A stretch of 64,000 nt of DNA from Tubulanus polymorphus. Taxonomy: Eukaryota; Nemertea; Palaeonemertea; Tubulaniformes; Tubulanidae. Below are positions 23,111 to 35,904 of this stretch, one piece after another; position 1 is the first letter of the stretch, and the number at the start of each line of letters is the position of its first letter. A model generated the notes under the pieces. That model made no database searches. It was not told the origin of the DNA and saw only the letters and a list, made by a program, of their open reading frames with translations. The translations under genes were made by a program, and so were the position numbers. The stretch lies in assembly GCF_964204645.1 (NCBI RefSeq), contig NC_134029.1, positions 2,613,001 through 2,677,000 of the forward strand. The letters are read 5' to 3'.

Positions 23111-24940
23111 ATTTTTCTTACATGAGAGAGGCATAGAATTTCTAGAATCACCAATGGTTAACTTGACTACACAGACTCTATTTTACCTGTGAGTGACTTA
23201 ACTTAACTAATCAGTTTCAGTAATTTTATTCATTTTTCATTGAAACATCTCAAAATCTGAAAGAACATCAAAGAGAAGAGTTGGACGCTTGTGACGCACA
23301 GCGAGGATTATCGGAATGAAATGAGTCAATGAAAGTAACCTCAAATAGCCGACACCTGTGAAATATTTATCCCGGACATTGAATCCGATGAATACAGATT
23401 ATGGGAAATCATTAAATACCGGGTATTTACGAGTTGGCACGAGTTATTTGACAGAAGCAAAATATTCCATCGCCTTCGGGCTTAAGACTTACACGTGACG
23501 GGGATAATAATAATGAGTAATGAAGTCATTCGATGATAATGAATAGACTCAAATACGAAATGAACATAAAGAAAGTCGTTGTCATGATCAGATTAAATAT
23601 CAGTTCGAATTACCAACTTTATAAGAAATAATGCACATCACCTCCATTGTTATACATACATACATACATTTAAATCGATGAAATATGTATTTCATACGAT
23701 TCGACAATAATTCGTAAATCTGAACTTAAAATCAATCATTTCATCCCAAATGTAAGTTAGTAAATGGTCAATAGTGTTGATAAGTCCTTAATTCTACAGT
23801 TTTATAAACGAATGCTTTAGTTTACAGTGCGCCCTAAAAACTCTGTAAGGAAAATGACATTAGTTTTGTATCATTTTAGGTCATCTACTTTTGAAAATTG
23901 AGACCAATTAATTTCAAACTTTCTTCCAATGATTTTATTGCTTCTTTACAAACGATCGATTTGGTGAAAAATATTTTCTCCCAAACTCGTAGACGTTTTG
24001 TAAAACCTCTTCGCATTATTTTCGTGTCACTGAGGTTCTTGACCGCCAGTTCTAGGTCAGGGCGCAGTGTGTTTTTGCAACATCACGAAAATACATTTGA
24101 CACAAAATGAAACAACACAAGAATGAATTCCACCCGGGCAATTAGTCTTTTTAGAACAGAATGTTTGCGATGCACCAAGAGCGAAATTTGAAATTGCTAT
24201 TTTTTTCTGGTTTTCATTGTGAACGCACATGGAACCGAGGTCTGAAAGGTGGCTAATTGTAAAAATGGTATCTCGAGATGAACCGTCGAGAGCAGCTGCG
24301 ATGTTTCGGTCTGTCTGCTGCCAACCATCATCTTCATCACCCCAATAATTCAACCTTTTCTTACCTTAACAAAACATGGGCCGGGCGAAGTCTTCAACTT
24401 ATGAATCAGCTTTTCACCGGTGATTCAGTGTTGTGCTCTAAGGAGATGGAGATTCACAATAAATCCACTTAACATGATTAGATTCTTGGCAGCCCAGATT
24501 CCATCAGATAAAAAGTTCTCCGCCTCACATATTATCAATGTTTCGACCAGCTGTGGCATTAGCACAATAAAATCATTCATAGAAGGCCCAATTTCTATGA
24601 CCATTCTCAAGCTCTTTAGTTTATGGTGCGAGGCGATTCTAAATAATCGAAAGCGTTGAGTTATTCACCGTAGCTCCTTCGAATCATGATTTCTTTGACT
24701 TCGTTCGAACGGTCAAAGACCTTGCATCGATTCTGGATCTAGTTCGATCTGACTCGACATTTTAGAGTGGTATAAGAATCAAAAGTAAAATTCGCTCGTG
24801 TAAATCTAGATCCAGAGTCAAATTTACACTCAATACTGCGGAGGTTGAACTAGAAAATCAACTGGTTTTAAGAATTGTTGATGATAAGAAATTAAATTGA
24901 ACACAATCCAGAGAGAAATAAATACCCACAGCTGGCGGAA

Positions 24941-24981
24941 CCATGGACTCTAAAAGGTTTCCTTCGTTTTAGAGTCCACGG
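24941..24981. repeat. Short near-perfect hairpin
   Basis: TGGACTCTAAAA and TTTTAGAGTCCA pair over 12 bp around an 11-nt loop, with two further outer C-G pairs beyond one mismatch. The hairpin is too short for a normal miRNA precursor. It abuts a GTGGAACT phrase of the dispersed 12-mer family. Confidence 0.6.
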
Positions 24982-27900
24982 TGGAACTAAACCCAAGTCA
25001 AATATGAAGTAGTGTTCACAGAAACTAAATTTTACGAATTTTCTGCGCGATCATAACAAGCAATGGCAAGGAATAAACATGTGAAATTTCATTGACTTCA
25101 TGTGCATTTTTAAAAGTGTAACTTTATACAACAAAAGACAACTCTTTCAGCTCCAAATGAGTCGCTCGTCGAAATCGGGAAAAAACAACAGTTGTCCAGT
25201 GTATGTTCAAACAATTCTATTTACCAGCGAGTTTGGAAATTCATGAAAATATGAAATAAAAAATACTCTCCAACCAGATTCGATTACTTCGATAAGTGAC
25301 GGCTGGTTAAAATTGTGCCTGTAGTTGTTTCACGCGTGTACTTTCAACAACATCGATCCTCAAATTGTAGTGGTTACGGTAATACATATCGTCACTGTAC
25401 AAAAGAACACATCATCGTATGTTCCTTTTTTACGTTGATCGTTAAAACATTCAAATTAGGAAGTCGTCGATTTTCCGTGATGCATTTTGAATGTTTATGG
25501 CAACGGGCTATGTGAACGATGCAAGTAACAGTGTTTTTGATGTTTGCGAATGTTTCAGCAGTTTCTATGTCTATGCTGATCAAATAATTACTAGAGATCA
25601 GCAGCAAATATCAAACAATTTGCTAACACCTGCTCTGTGTTTTTCAAAAATACGTTTACATCAATATCATATTTCAATTTTTTCGAATGTCTATTCCGCG
25701 ATCATGCGTTGCCTGTTGTGGGGTAGGGTAGCTGTTGCTTTGTTTTATGGGTAAAACAAGACAATGAAACAACTTCCATTTTGTTACTCAATTTCCTTTT
25801 ATTGTCACGATTTCAGCGTACATCCCGATGAGACACTACTTGGTTATACATGGATTCAATTCTTTATTCTTGTTGAAATAAAATAGATGCATAAAACAAA
25901 CGGCTTGTTGTGTGTTCATAAGATTCTGATTTATCATATTTTTTTCTGAGGTCTATACGGAAAGAAAACTGGCATATGATTTCACTCTTGATTTCACTCT
26001 TTAGATTCTTTAAGAAATATCAACATACAAATTCGTCCATTTCATAATATGTATTTCGGCCGAGTTTATCATATTTTCACAAACCTCTCTATCTTATTTT
26101 CAGCAAAATCGGAGATTTTCGTCATGCTAAATACGAGTAAAACTGATATTCTATTTTTACACAAGTGAACATTATTTGTATTCGATGCTTGAATGTCTTC
26201 ATCGATACAGAAACCAGAACTGTAGGAATCATGAAACCTAGCTGATACATATAAGAACTGAACGACATGATGTTCTTACGATTTTCACCGAGATTGAAAG
26301 TATCTAGAAACACAATTCATTCAGTTCTTACCAGTTATGATTTCTGTAAATATCTCACCGCGTGTGTCTCATCGCTTTATAACGACGAGACTTTGAGAAA
26401 TCGCAAATCGTGTACTCACTGACCCCTTAGTCAGTCATGTGATAGCACTTGTTGACAACCCGGTCGATATGTAAATGGGATCTCACCAAGAACAGGACCT
26501 CACACTGACTAAAACAGGGCGACACGCCGACATGTCATGCCATCATATAATATAGAAAATCACACCGTAGTCTATTCACACAAAATATAGAGAAAAAACC
26601 ATACGGAAATACACATGAACTCTTAACAGTAAACCCCGGGCTTTTTTCGAAATCACCGGTGTAATGGCCTAACCTCCATATCTAGAAACCCGATTGATAT
26701 CGTGATACGATATATCGTTTTTCATTTTTGAATAATAATTACCAGTTGGTAAAATATTTGTCAATAAGGAGATAGTACATCGAATATTGTTAAAAAAGAA
26801 TAAGAATGCAGCTGCTAGCGTAGGCTGATGCATACGGCGGGTGTGTGCTGGTAAAAGAGTAAAATGTCAGAAATGTGATTAGAAAAAAGTACATAAAGGC
26901 ATAACTCTCACAAGAGATCCCGGGCCCTATTTTACAGTATAAATCTGGTGCTACCTTTCGAGTTCGAGTTCGATTCAGCTTTCAGTTTAGTTTATTGCTC
27001 CACAAGTAGCACAAAATCATAGTGAAGTGACAAGTATCACAGTATCAAAGATCGCTCTATAATAGAATAAGAAAATAAACACATAAAAAACAACAGTCGT
27101 TTATGATGTAATATGATAAAGAACAAGTTCGCTGAAGTCAATGAGTTTCGACTTGGGCTCGAGTCAGAGCCTTAGCATCGAGTCTGAGATTTAACCACGA
27201 GTCTGTGACTTGCTAAAAGTCTGACCACTGTAAAGCCGGAATCAGTCGATATCGATAACCAATAGGCTCTGAAATTCGATCACTTTTTTAAAAATATTAT
27301 ATAACCACACGTAGAACACATGGTACTTATCGAATATCTGGTGCAAAAATAATTCGACCAGTCAGTGTCAATGATGCATCGCATTGTAAAATTCAGGTCA
27401 TCAAAACTGTAAGTAAGTACATACGTTATTTGAAACAGAACTGGTTGAATGTTTTAATGAAATTACGTCAGAATGGTGCTTCAGTGCTTCAGTTCCACAA
27501 AATTGTTTGCCCTTTATGAAAACCAATAACATCTGAAACGACAATTTGAGTTAATTGTTGTTTCGTAAAACTAGGCCTATAGTTTAGAGTCGTCTGCATA
27601 GATATTCTAACTTTTAATTTTGAAATCTACGTAAAATCTAATTCGAATCATAAATGCCTGTGTCGACCGAGAGACCTTAAACGATCTAAGTTGATATGTA
27701 CGCGCTCTGCGAGGATTCAATCAATTCGATTGTGCAACTTGAGAGTAATAAATTAATGACTCAATATTGTGTTCGCCTTGGATACTTGATTCGAGCATGT
27801 TGCATTCTCACGGAAACGTGGCCGTCTCCACACGCCCTTGATTTTAAACACAAACGAAATTAGCGACGATTAGTTAAGTGAATACCCGTACAGCACCGTC

Positions 27901-29763
27901 ACGATGTGTTCCTTCATTCGCTGCGGTCATCGTCCGCGGACAATATTGGCTAATTGACGAGACATTAATGGAAATGTATTCACTCTATGTAATAAGTGTT
28001 TGAATACAGTAATTATATAGCTTGTCAACTGGAGAATACTATGTCTACACGAAACCCTCAACTCATCTTTGTCTTTTGTTTATAAACGCATTATTTAGGC
28101 TTTTCTGTTTTCAATCGTTTAATCTGTTTGCCCGTAACTATGCCTGTGTAAATATCTGTGGCGTATTTTCATGAACATCTATTGAATCAGACGCTTTACC
28201 CGTTCTATGTTGTCATTCTCATTTGCGTGAATTCCACTTCGTAATTTGATTCGTAAATTTGCAAAAAATCTAATATTTCAAAATGGATTTCAGCAGATCA
28301 TTATTATTCAAAACCAACTAATTGAGACAATCCGTCATTATGTTCTAGGCTATAATTTACGCATAAAGCTTGTGCCATATTGCAGTTAGTAGAATTTGAT
28401 GAAATCGACGCAAATTACGATCGGTTTATAATCAGTTTACGGCCGTTTGCGTACTTTTAATTACGTGTAATATGTAATTGACGCTAATTTCGCATTCGGG
28501 TTTAAGAGCTACTTAGGTTAAAAATCTAAATCTCACAGAATTTGAATTTAGAATTAGCAATTTGGGAAAATATTTTCGAATTAACTTTCAATGGAGTCAC
28601 ATGGTTTTGTTATTTGATGTATAAATGTATAAGATTATGAAGTAGACAGGTCGGGTTTTAATGAATTTATTCATAAATCTACAGACAAAAATAAAATTGC
28701 TCATGGGTTTGTAGATTCGTGTGGAAAACCTGTGGCAAATTTTGAAAATTAACTTCATACGAAAAAACCCACTCAAACGTTTTTCAGTGAAAGCAATTTG
28801 AAACAATCTTTAGATAGGTTCTTTTCGCAGTGTCGTAAATCGTATATGTTACTAGGAAATACTTTTTAAACACAAAAACGGATTTAAAGATTCAGTAAGC
28901 GTTGAATCTTTGAAATAAAATAATTAGATGTTTATACGATAATCAATGAAAAACAATCATTAATGGATTTAATCGTATTTTGTTCACTATTTATAGAAGG
29001 TGAAAATTTAATTTAGTACGAAATCTTTATTTTCTATTATAAGTACGAGTTGAATCAAATCTAAAACACCCGAAACAGACGCATTTATTTCTTCAGTTTA
29101 TTGTTTTTAATGATTTGTTGTACTTGCCCAAAAAGGTTGTCGTTGTGATATACATGCACTCCGTATGAATGTTTAAAGGATTCCTAATGAAAAAGAAGGC
29201 GACAATTCACCCTATACTCGAGTACCAGAGACCGAACAATTCAAACTGCAGAATTGGCTTTCCAAACCTTTGAAAATGCACCAAAACATACAATCATTGA
29301 ATGATCATATAGCTGAAAAAAATGTTCTGGAATTTCAACGCGTTGAAAACAAAATAACAAAATACTTCAATCAACCGACAAGGGTCCACCTGATACGCAG
29401 TATCACGTATGATCACATAGTTAGAAAGAGTAAAATCCAATATCCGTTCAGACAAAAACATTTCAAATTCCCCTCCCCCAACAGCCGGAGTCTCTGGAAT
29501 GAAGTTCATGGTTTCTATTAGGTGATATTTGATACCTAAATTCAAGTGAATAAGGCCGGAGAAAATCTAAATTCTGATTATTCTGCTGAACGGTACCTTT
29601 TTACACAAAGAAAGTGAAAAAATCCGAAAATTTGTCAACACATTGCAATATTTTATTACACATTTTATATTCATTTATATAACATATCATTAATTCATTA
29701 ATAGATATTTAATTTTGATCCCTTCCCGAATTATGATACCACAGACGGGAAAAATAGCGATAT

Positions 29764-29804
29764 ATTATTATTATTATCATTATTATCATTATTATTATTA
29801 TTAT
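29764..29804. repeat. (ATT)n microsatellite with ATC interruptions
   Basis: Trinucleotide ATT run with two CATT breaks, in the gene-free DNA beyond the 3' end of foxq2. Confidence 0.85.
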
Positions 29805-30824
29805 GCACATATATTCTATACATGGAAGAGGGATACACACAAACATATAGAGATCTAGTATAGAAAATTGAGTCAATATATTTATGTAAAACGTATCGCA
29901 ATCAAGATTGAACTAGGATACCAAGTCTTTAGAAAACGACCCCACTTTCACCCCTGAAATATTCATTTACGTTAGAAAGTCATATTTTTTTCAAAATAAA
30001 TAAATGCTCTTTAAGATACAATTATTTTTGCTAGACGTAAGAATTCGCTTCCTAATTTGCTCAGTCAATCGAGTACGAAATCGAGAGTAGCGAAGCTTAC
30101 AAAATTTTCATATATTGATGCGATAATGAATTATATAGCACAGATTCTGAAGTTTGTTTAGCTGTCAGTACATTACAACAAATCCATCAAACAATAAAAT
30201 GTCTGATTCAATTACAGGAATTACAGCAGTTCTCCCCGAATGACGCCAAAATTAAACTACAAATTGCCTTTTAATGATAGAAATAGCCAAATTCACCGCT
30301 TTAATCTATAGTATATTTTCATATGACATCATTTTGTCAAATCTATCGTTATCGATATGTTATCCGTAGGAGACAACATGCACCAGTCAGAATGTTTCAA
30401 ATGAAAAACATATATATATATACACGTAAAAATGACAGCGCGAATGGCTGCTTTGGTCCAAGGTCGTTTTGACATAAATAATTACTACGGCTTTTCATAT
30501 TATGGATTCGTGATTAGAATTTCCAAAATGTGATATGCTATTCATACGTGTAGGGTATATATACTCATAGAGCCTGTGAGTTTAGCCGGGGTTGTATATG
30601 GTATGATACGTTTTCATACATGATATATGTGTTTTGAGTGGGTATAACGTGCGCATGTATCGTTTATACTAACGACTCCAATGACACTTATAGAATCGTT
30701 TCACGTAGTATGTTTGTTTAACGGATGGCAATACAATATTCCTGTCCTCCCTAACCCCTCTCTACTAGACACTATGTATGCAATACTTACAGTATTGTCC
30801 ACGGTGATAAAATCAATGATAAGT

Positions 30825-32255
30825 TCACAGTTCTATTTTAACGCTAGTTTTTTGTTGCTGTTCGTACGATTTCGCCATGATTTTGCTGAATGTAGCCTGC
30901 CATTGCTGAGCGGCTGCAATGTCTGATATGTTTGACGGCGATGAAGCGGCCGGATGTACCGGGTACGGAGCCGTCATTATCGGGTACCCGTGTGGCGATA
31001 GAGTCGTCCACGCGATCGCGGTGTTCGGTGCCGCAGTACTATGAAACGCACTGGGTCCATCTCTAGGCCAGACTAGTCCAGGTATTTGCCACGACCTCGC
31101 CGCTGCCGCTGCCGCTACAGGTATTTCAGACTCAGAGTTTGGAGATCTACGAACACTACAATCAACAGGGCTACCACGTGGCGACCCGAACGATCGGTCC
31201 GAATTACTGACCTGAATATCTGGCGAATTGTGTCCATCACAAGAAATTGCATCTCGTTGATCCAGGTCATCCCGGTTGCTGAGATTGACGACGTCGCATT
31301 CATCCTCATCAGTTTTAGCGACACGCTCAGATATCAGAGGAGGTGGTGCCGGCGAAGTCGGTCGAATGTGTTTTGGCGCCACTGCAGTGATAGTCACATC
31401 GTCCGGAGCTAGTAAACTTTCCACGTCGAATTGTCGTTTCCTACTCGGGGGTTGCTGTAGAACGGGAACTGGAGCTGCTGCTGCTGTTGGTGGCGGTGGT
31501 GAAACTAGACTAACCACTGATAACGATGCCGAACTATGGTCACTAGAATCGTTGGAATCTTTCGATTCGGCGGAAGAGTTTCTATTGACGTTGAATATCG
31601 GGTTCGGCCACGGAGGAGATGTTGATGATGGTGGGGGTGATGGACTATCCTCGTCATCGGGTACTGAAAGGCCCATGTGTTTACGAACACGTCGTTGAGC
31701 CCGTCGTCTTCGGAAATCGCCTTTTTTGAAATCCTCGATATTAGCGGGATGTATGGCCCAGTAATGTCCTTTCCCGTTAGCGCTACGTCCCGCCTTTATG
31801 AAACAATCATTCAACGACAGATTATGCCTGATACTGTTTCTCCAGCCAGGACCACGTGCTCTGAAATACGCGTAATTATCTAGTATCCACTGATAGATAT
31901 CGCTGAGAACGAGTTTATTTTCTTTATGACTTAGAATCGCCATAGCTATTAGTCCGATATAACTGTGACTCGGTTTCGGCTCCTCGTGTATGAAACGAGC
32001 CCGAGGGTCGTGCTTGTATAGAAACGCGTGAGCCAACGGGTCCTGAGGGTGCGGATGATACGTCAACGCGCCGGGTGGATACCCTCGAATTCCGTACGGA
32101 AATCGTGTAGCGTAATCGTAAAGTTGAGCCCTGTGATACTCGAAAGCCGCCTGAGTCATTCCGCTCATCGCGTGAAACTGCGTAAAAGCCGCAGCTGCCG
32201 GATTTGGAACTTTGATCCCGTAAGGTACCATTGTGCCCGTATTGTTCGTACACAT
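30825..32255 (-). CDS. foxq2: FoxQ2 forkhead transcription factor, single exon, 476 aa
   Basis: Nuclear DNA-binding protein of the forkhead (winged-helix) class. The forkhead domain spans about residues 94-195 (31,671-31,976). It opens with KPSHSYIGLIAMAILS, carries recognition helix WRNSIRHNLSLNDCF (138-152), and ends in the basic block FRRRRAQRRVRKHMGL (181-196), which is the best marker separating FoxQ2 from other Fox classes. An EH1-like Groucho-binding motif, FDVESLL, lies at 276-282, C-terminal to the domain, suggesting repressor ability. The flanks are low complexity (Pro/Ser/Ala runs at 204-272), as usual for Fox proteins. The ATG at 32,255 has A at -3 and is the first Met of the open frame; the stop is TGA at 30,825-30,827. 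No intron is needed. In other animals FoxQ2 marks the larval apical organ or anterior neuroectoderm; that role here is inferred from the family. Confidence 0.94.
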   Translation of the reverse strand: MCTNNTGTMVPYGIKVPNPAAAAFTQFHAMSGMTQAAFEYHRAQLYDYATRFPYGIRGYPPGALTYHPHPQDPLAHAFLYKHDPRARFIHEEPKPSHSYIGLIAMAILSHKENKLVLSDIYQWILDNYAYFRARGPGWRNSIRHNLSLNDCFIKAGRSANGKGHYWAIHPANIEDFKKGDFRRRRAQRRVRKHMGLSVPDDEDSPSPPPSSTSPPWPNPIFNVNRNSSAESKDSNDSSDHSSASLSVVSLVSPPPPTAAAAPVPVLQQPPSRKRQFDVESLLAPDDVTITAVAPKHIRPTSPAPPPLISERVAKTDEDECDVVNLSNRDDLDQRDAISCDGHNSPDIQVSNSDRSFGSPRGSPVDCSVRRSPNSESEIPVAAAAAARSWQIPGLVWPRDGPSAFHSTAAPNTAIAWTTLSPHGYPIMTAPYPVHPAASSPSNISDIAAAQQWQATFSKIMAKSYEQQQKTSVKIEL

Positions 32256-32435
32256 TTTACTATTCGTTTTCCCTTAGATGACACGAAATGTTAGTCCGAA
32301 TTCCACAACGTTGACGACGATTATTTGTCGATCTCGGAGTCCGGAACGTTTTGATTTTTTCCCCTGCTGACACAGTTTAATCGGTCGATGTTTACAGTGT
32401 GAAGTAACTATTGCATGTAACGCGATCTGCTGTCG

Positions 32436-32550
32436 CTTTATACCTTGATATCCCGTTGTGCAGAACACACCTTTATGGGATGCGACTTCACGTCAATCAA
32501 GTGACACGACGACTATTGGCTGTCGCGCCCCATAATCAGCTGTGACGTCA
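32436..32550 (-). promoter_or_regulatory. foxq2 core promoter: TATA, CCAAT and CRE motifs
   Basis: Reading the minus strand toward foxq2, a CRE palindrome TGACGTCA (32,543-32,550) is followed by a CCAAT box (32,515-32,519) and a TATA box, TATAAAG (32,436-32,442). This order and spacing are those of a classical animal core promoter. It predicts a start site near 32,405-32,412 and a 5' UTR of about 150 nt before the ATG at 32,255. The motifs are seen directly. Their use, and the exact start site, are inferred. Confidence 0.55.
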
Positions 32551-35500
32551 CGCCGACAATCCGACACCGCGACAGAATGTTTTCCCTTTTGTTTATCAAA
32601 CTACTGACACTTGAATAGTTCTGTGCGGGCGAAGATTTCAGTATTATCCCTCTCAGAAAAACTTGACCCAAATAAGAGTCGGTTGTTTGTTGTAAATCGT
32701 TGGTTATTCCTCGTTTCGCCGTCCGGGGAAAAAGGCTCGTAATTCGACACCGAACGAAAATGACGAAATGAATGCGGATTTGACGATGAAAACGGCATGG
32801 AGGCATTGTGTCACCGTGTGTAGAAAAACAACACTACCCAACACTAACTTCACAATTGATAAATAAAATATAACCAAGTGCCTTCTATACGTTTGGAAAA
32901 TATGTTTTGTATTCGGAAATAATTCGGAATTATTTAGCTTTAAAAAAACTACAGTTTTCGTCCTATTGTTGATAACACGTAGCCTGTCCCTCCCCTCAAA
33001 CGCGGCTCGAAAAAAAACTCGGTACCTAGGCCCTATACACATTTCCATACAACATACAGCGTAAAAAAGCATCGAAACACCACAATGGCAAACAACATAT
33101 TCCGAACAGTAGATCTTTCTATCAGGGTAAGTTCCAAAGACCAGGCAGGGCTCATTTCACAGAACGACTTTTGTTAGTTACGATAACTCGATTATTGATG
33201 AAACATTAAAACATTTCCATGGAAATAGCCCCCTTGATACCTTGAGAATATGCGATGGATTTTCCCCTGCCCTGTTATCAAACTTCAGGAGACGCTTATT
33301 TGAAAACATTTTATAGAATGTGGATCCTCATCACCGGTGAGAGGTAGGCTATGATCCTAAATAGCGGAATAAACTCCTAATGCCACGGCTTTTACCGAGA
33401 AATTGTCGCCCCGTGAAGGAACAGCACAACAGGCTTTTGAGAAACAACGTTAAGACAGTAAAAAGTGGTACTTTAAGCGCGCTATATTTCTACGGACAGT
33501 GTGGGCTGTTTCCGGGTCGTCCAGTGCACGCGAATAGATTGGTAGTTCGGTTCTACCCTTCACGGTACTTCACGACACTCAAATTGCCGCGTATTTGTGG
33601 ATTGAAGTCATTCTCTAGTAGACTGGGCGGGGTATACAAGCTCGCAAATCGATATATCCTGACTGGCAAAGAAGAGGAGGGCACCAAACCTAAACATCAC
33701 GTGAAAATTCAAATTCTAGAAATTTATCGCGGTTCCTATAGGTCAGTCGTTTCATTGGTGAGAAATCAGTTTTTTGTTGCAAGGTATTCAATCGAATCCA
33801 GGAAAAATATTTAAAATGCGACCTGAAATTTTCAAGTGATGGTGAAATGGGATGCAGCAGTTGGGAACCTTTTGAAAAGATGACCGCCTTCCTCCAGAAC
33901 CGTCAATCTTGTCACCAGGTGATGACTATAACACGTTTTTATCCTTAAAAAGGACTTCAATACACAAGACACGGAGCTATGATATTTATGGTCATATATG
34001 GTCACAATTCCATACTCAATGACCTCCGACGATCTCAGCGGGATTTTGAAATCATAAGACTGAAAGTCACGACTTTTCTTCTATAAATTATCCTGATTGT
34101 TTTGTCAGCACGATGCCTTTCCTTCGTATACGTAATAATTACCTCAGGATAGACAGTTCGATGCGGACAGACAAGCTTTTGCTGAAATGCCACCCGAACA
34201 TTCATTACTTCATTATCACTGGTAAAAGTTTCGAGTAGGTGAAAATTGCACCTCTGATTGCGTAAGGCCATTTCAATTACTTTCCCTAAGTTTTTGGTTT
34301 TTATAGACAAATGCATGTCAATGATAAGAAAAACCACATTTATGGGAGTGTTATCATTTCAACTTAATTCTTCGAATTTTTGAAAAATTAAAATGGCTCA
34401 TAGAATCAGAACGTCAATCCTCTCATACGTTTGTGGGTTTTTTTCTATCTTCAATCAAAATGTCTTGTTGTAGGAGCCCGAACCGAAGAGCTGAATGTGT
34501 CATACGGCGCCCGTTAATTTCTCGAGTCGATTGTCACGTAGTTGATTCGATAATGATGATGATACCGAGCCGCGTGTGACGCGGTATTGATACTGAATGT
34601 CTGTTTAACCATAAAACACTGACATATGAACGCTTTAAACAATGGATGTCTGAATTCTATGCTGGTATGTATTTAAACAAATCAGCGCTCGCTCGTTTCT
34701 GCAGCAGGGATGGATGGCTATAGAAATCACATTAGTAAATTATGTACTTGTCACATTTTATGCTTCATTAAATTATATGGCGACATTTGTTCTTAGTCGA
34801 TAATTATCAATAGATGTTATATGACAAATATCACCCTCGGCTAATTGAGCCCACGGGCGCGGGTTTCATCCCCGGGGCCACGGAGAACTGTATAGGAGCA
34901 CGCGTAGGGCAGTTTAGCTGTAATTTCATCCCATGTCGGGGGCGTCTAGGTCCCGTCTGGCTTCCCTTCAGGTCACGTTTGCCCCTGGGCAAAGCTTCCG
35001 GCAGCGAAATAACGCGTAAAGAAAGAAAACGCTGCAAAGAAACTTAAGAAATTAAGAACTAAGTGTTTTGAGGTGTTAAGTTACTAATAGTTGACATTTA
35101 CTTGAATTTTTCGTGTTTTTCTGAAAAGGAATCGTTGGCAGATTGAGTTCCCACGGAATATACAACAACAATCTCATTCTAAACTCCTTTTAAGGCATCA
35201 TTTTGATTTTCGAAATTGTTCAATATTATACTTAACTGTAAAATAAGTTATGTCATAGAAGATTGTTTGGCTTTTAGCTCCCTTATTGTATCATCTATAC
35301 CGATACATTAGGAACAATTCAAACGAACTTTTATTGATAGTTCCCTATCTTAAAATGCATCATAAATCGATCAGATCGAGTATTCTTAACACCTCACAGT
35401 TCAGGCACTTACGGATAATAGGGACAGTAAAATTCGATTAGTGATAAAAACGTTGCGTCACGATAGACAGTGGAAAATCAGCCGGAACGGCAGCGATCTG

Positions 35501-35846
35501 GGACGTTAATAGAACATGAAATATGACGCGATTGCTATCTGCCGATAGAGCAAAAGGCGTCTGTAAGCTTCATATCTCGTGCGGAATCTGACCCTTCCGG
35601 ACCCAGCGGCGATAGGGGCAAGAATAGCGATAAAATCGGTGGGCTTCTGTCAGAAATTGTTTCTAGAAAACACAGTGAAAACGTGGGGAAAAGTTGACAA
35701 ACATTGACATGAATTGTGACAGCGGAATAATAGAAAGATCTGCCAGGCAGTAATTATGGTTTCTCTCAGCGTCATGCAATGTCATATTGGCCTGCGGGAT
35801 ACACTTTAAATTCAGTTCGTTCACTTTCCTATAACTACCCTCTCTG

Positions 35847-35904
<58 letters not shown>

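Larger units (their letters stand above)
23111..30824. other. Gene-free stretch downstream of foxq2
   Basis: No recognisable exon. It includes the 24.95-kb hairpin and the ATT microsatellite. The 3' UTR of foxq2 must lie at its right edge. On the minus strand ATTAAA-type signals occur about 550 bp past the stop and AATAAA at about 29,650, so the transcript end is unclear. Confidence 0.5.

Noticed and set aside
31086-31698. Plus-strand and other-frame open frames across foxq2
   Set aside because: They are shadows of the foxq2 coding sequence, produced by its biased codon use.
33380-33814. 144-codon plus-strand open frame
   Set aside because: No family motif or conserved spacing, and no supporting transcript signals.
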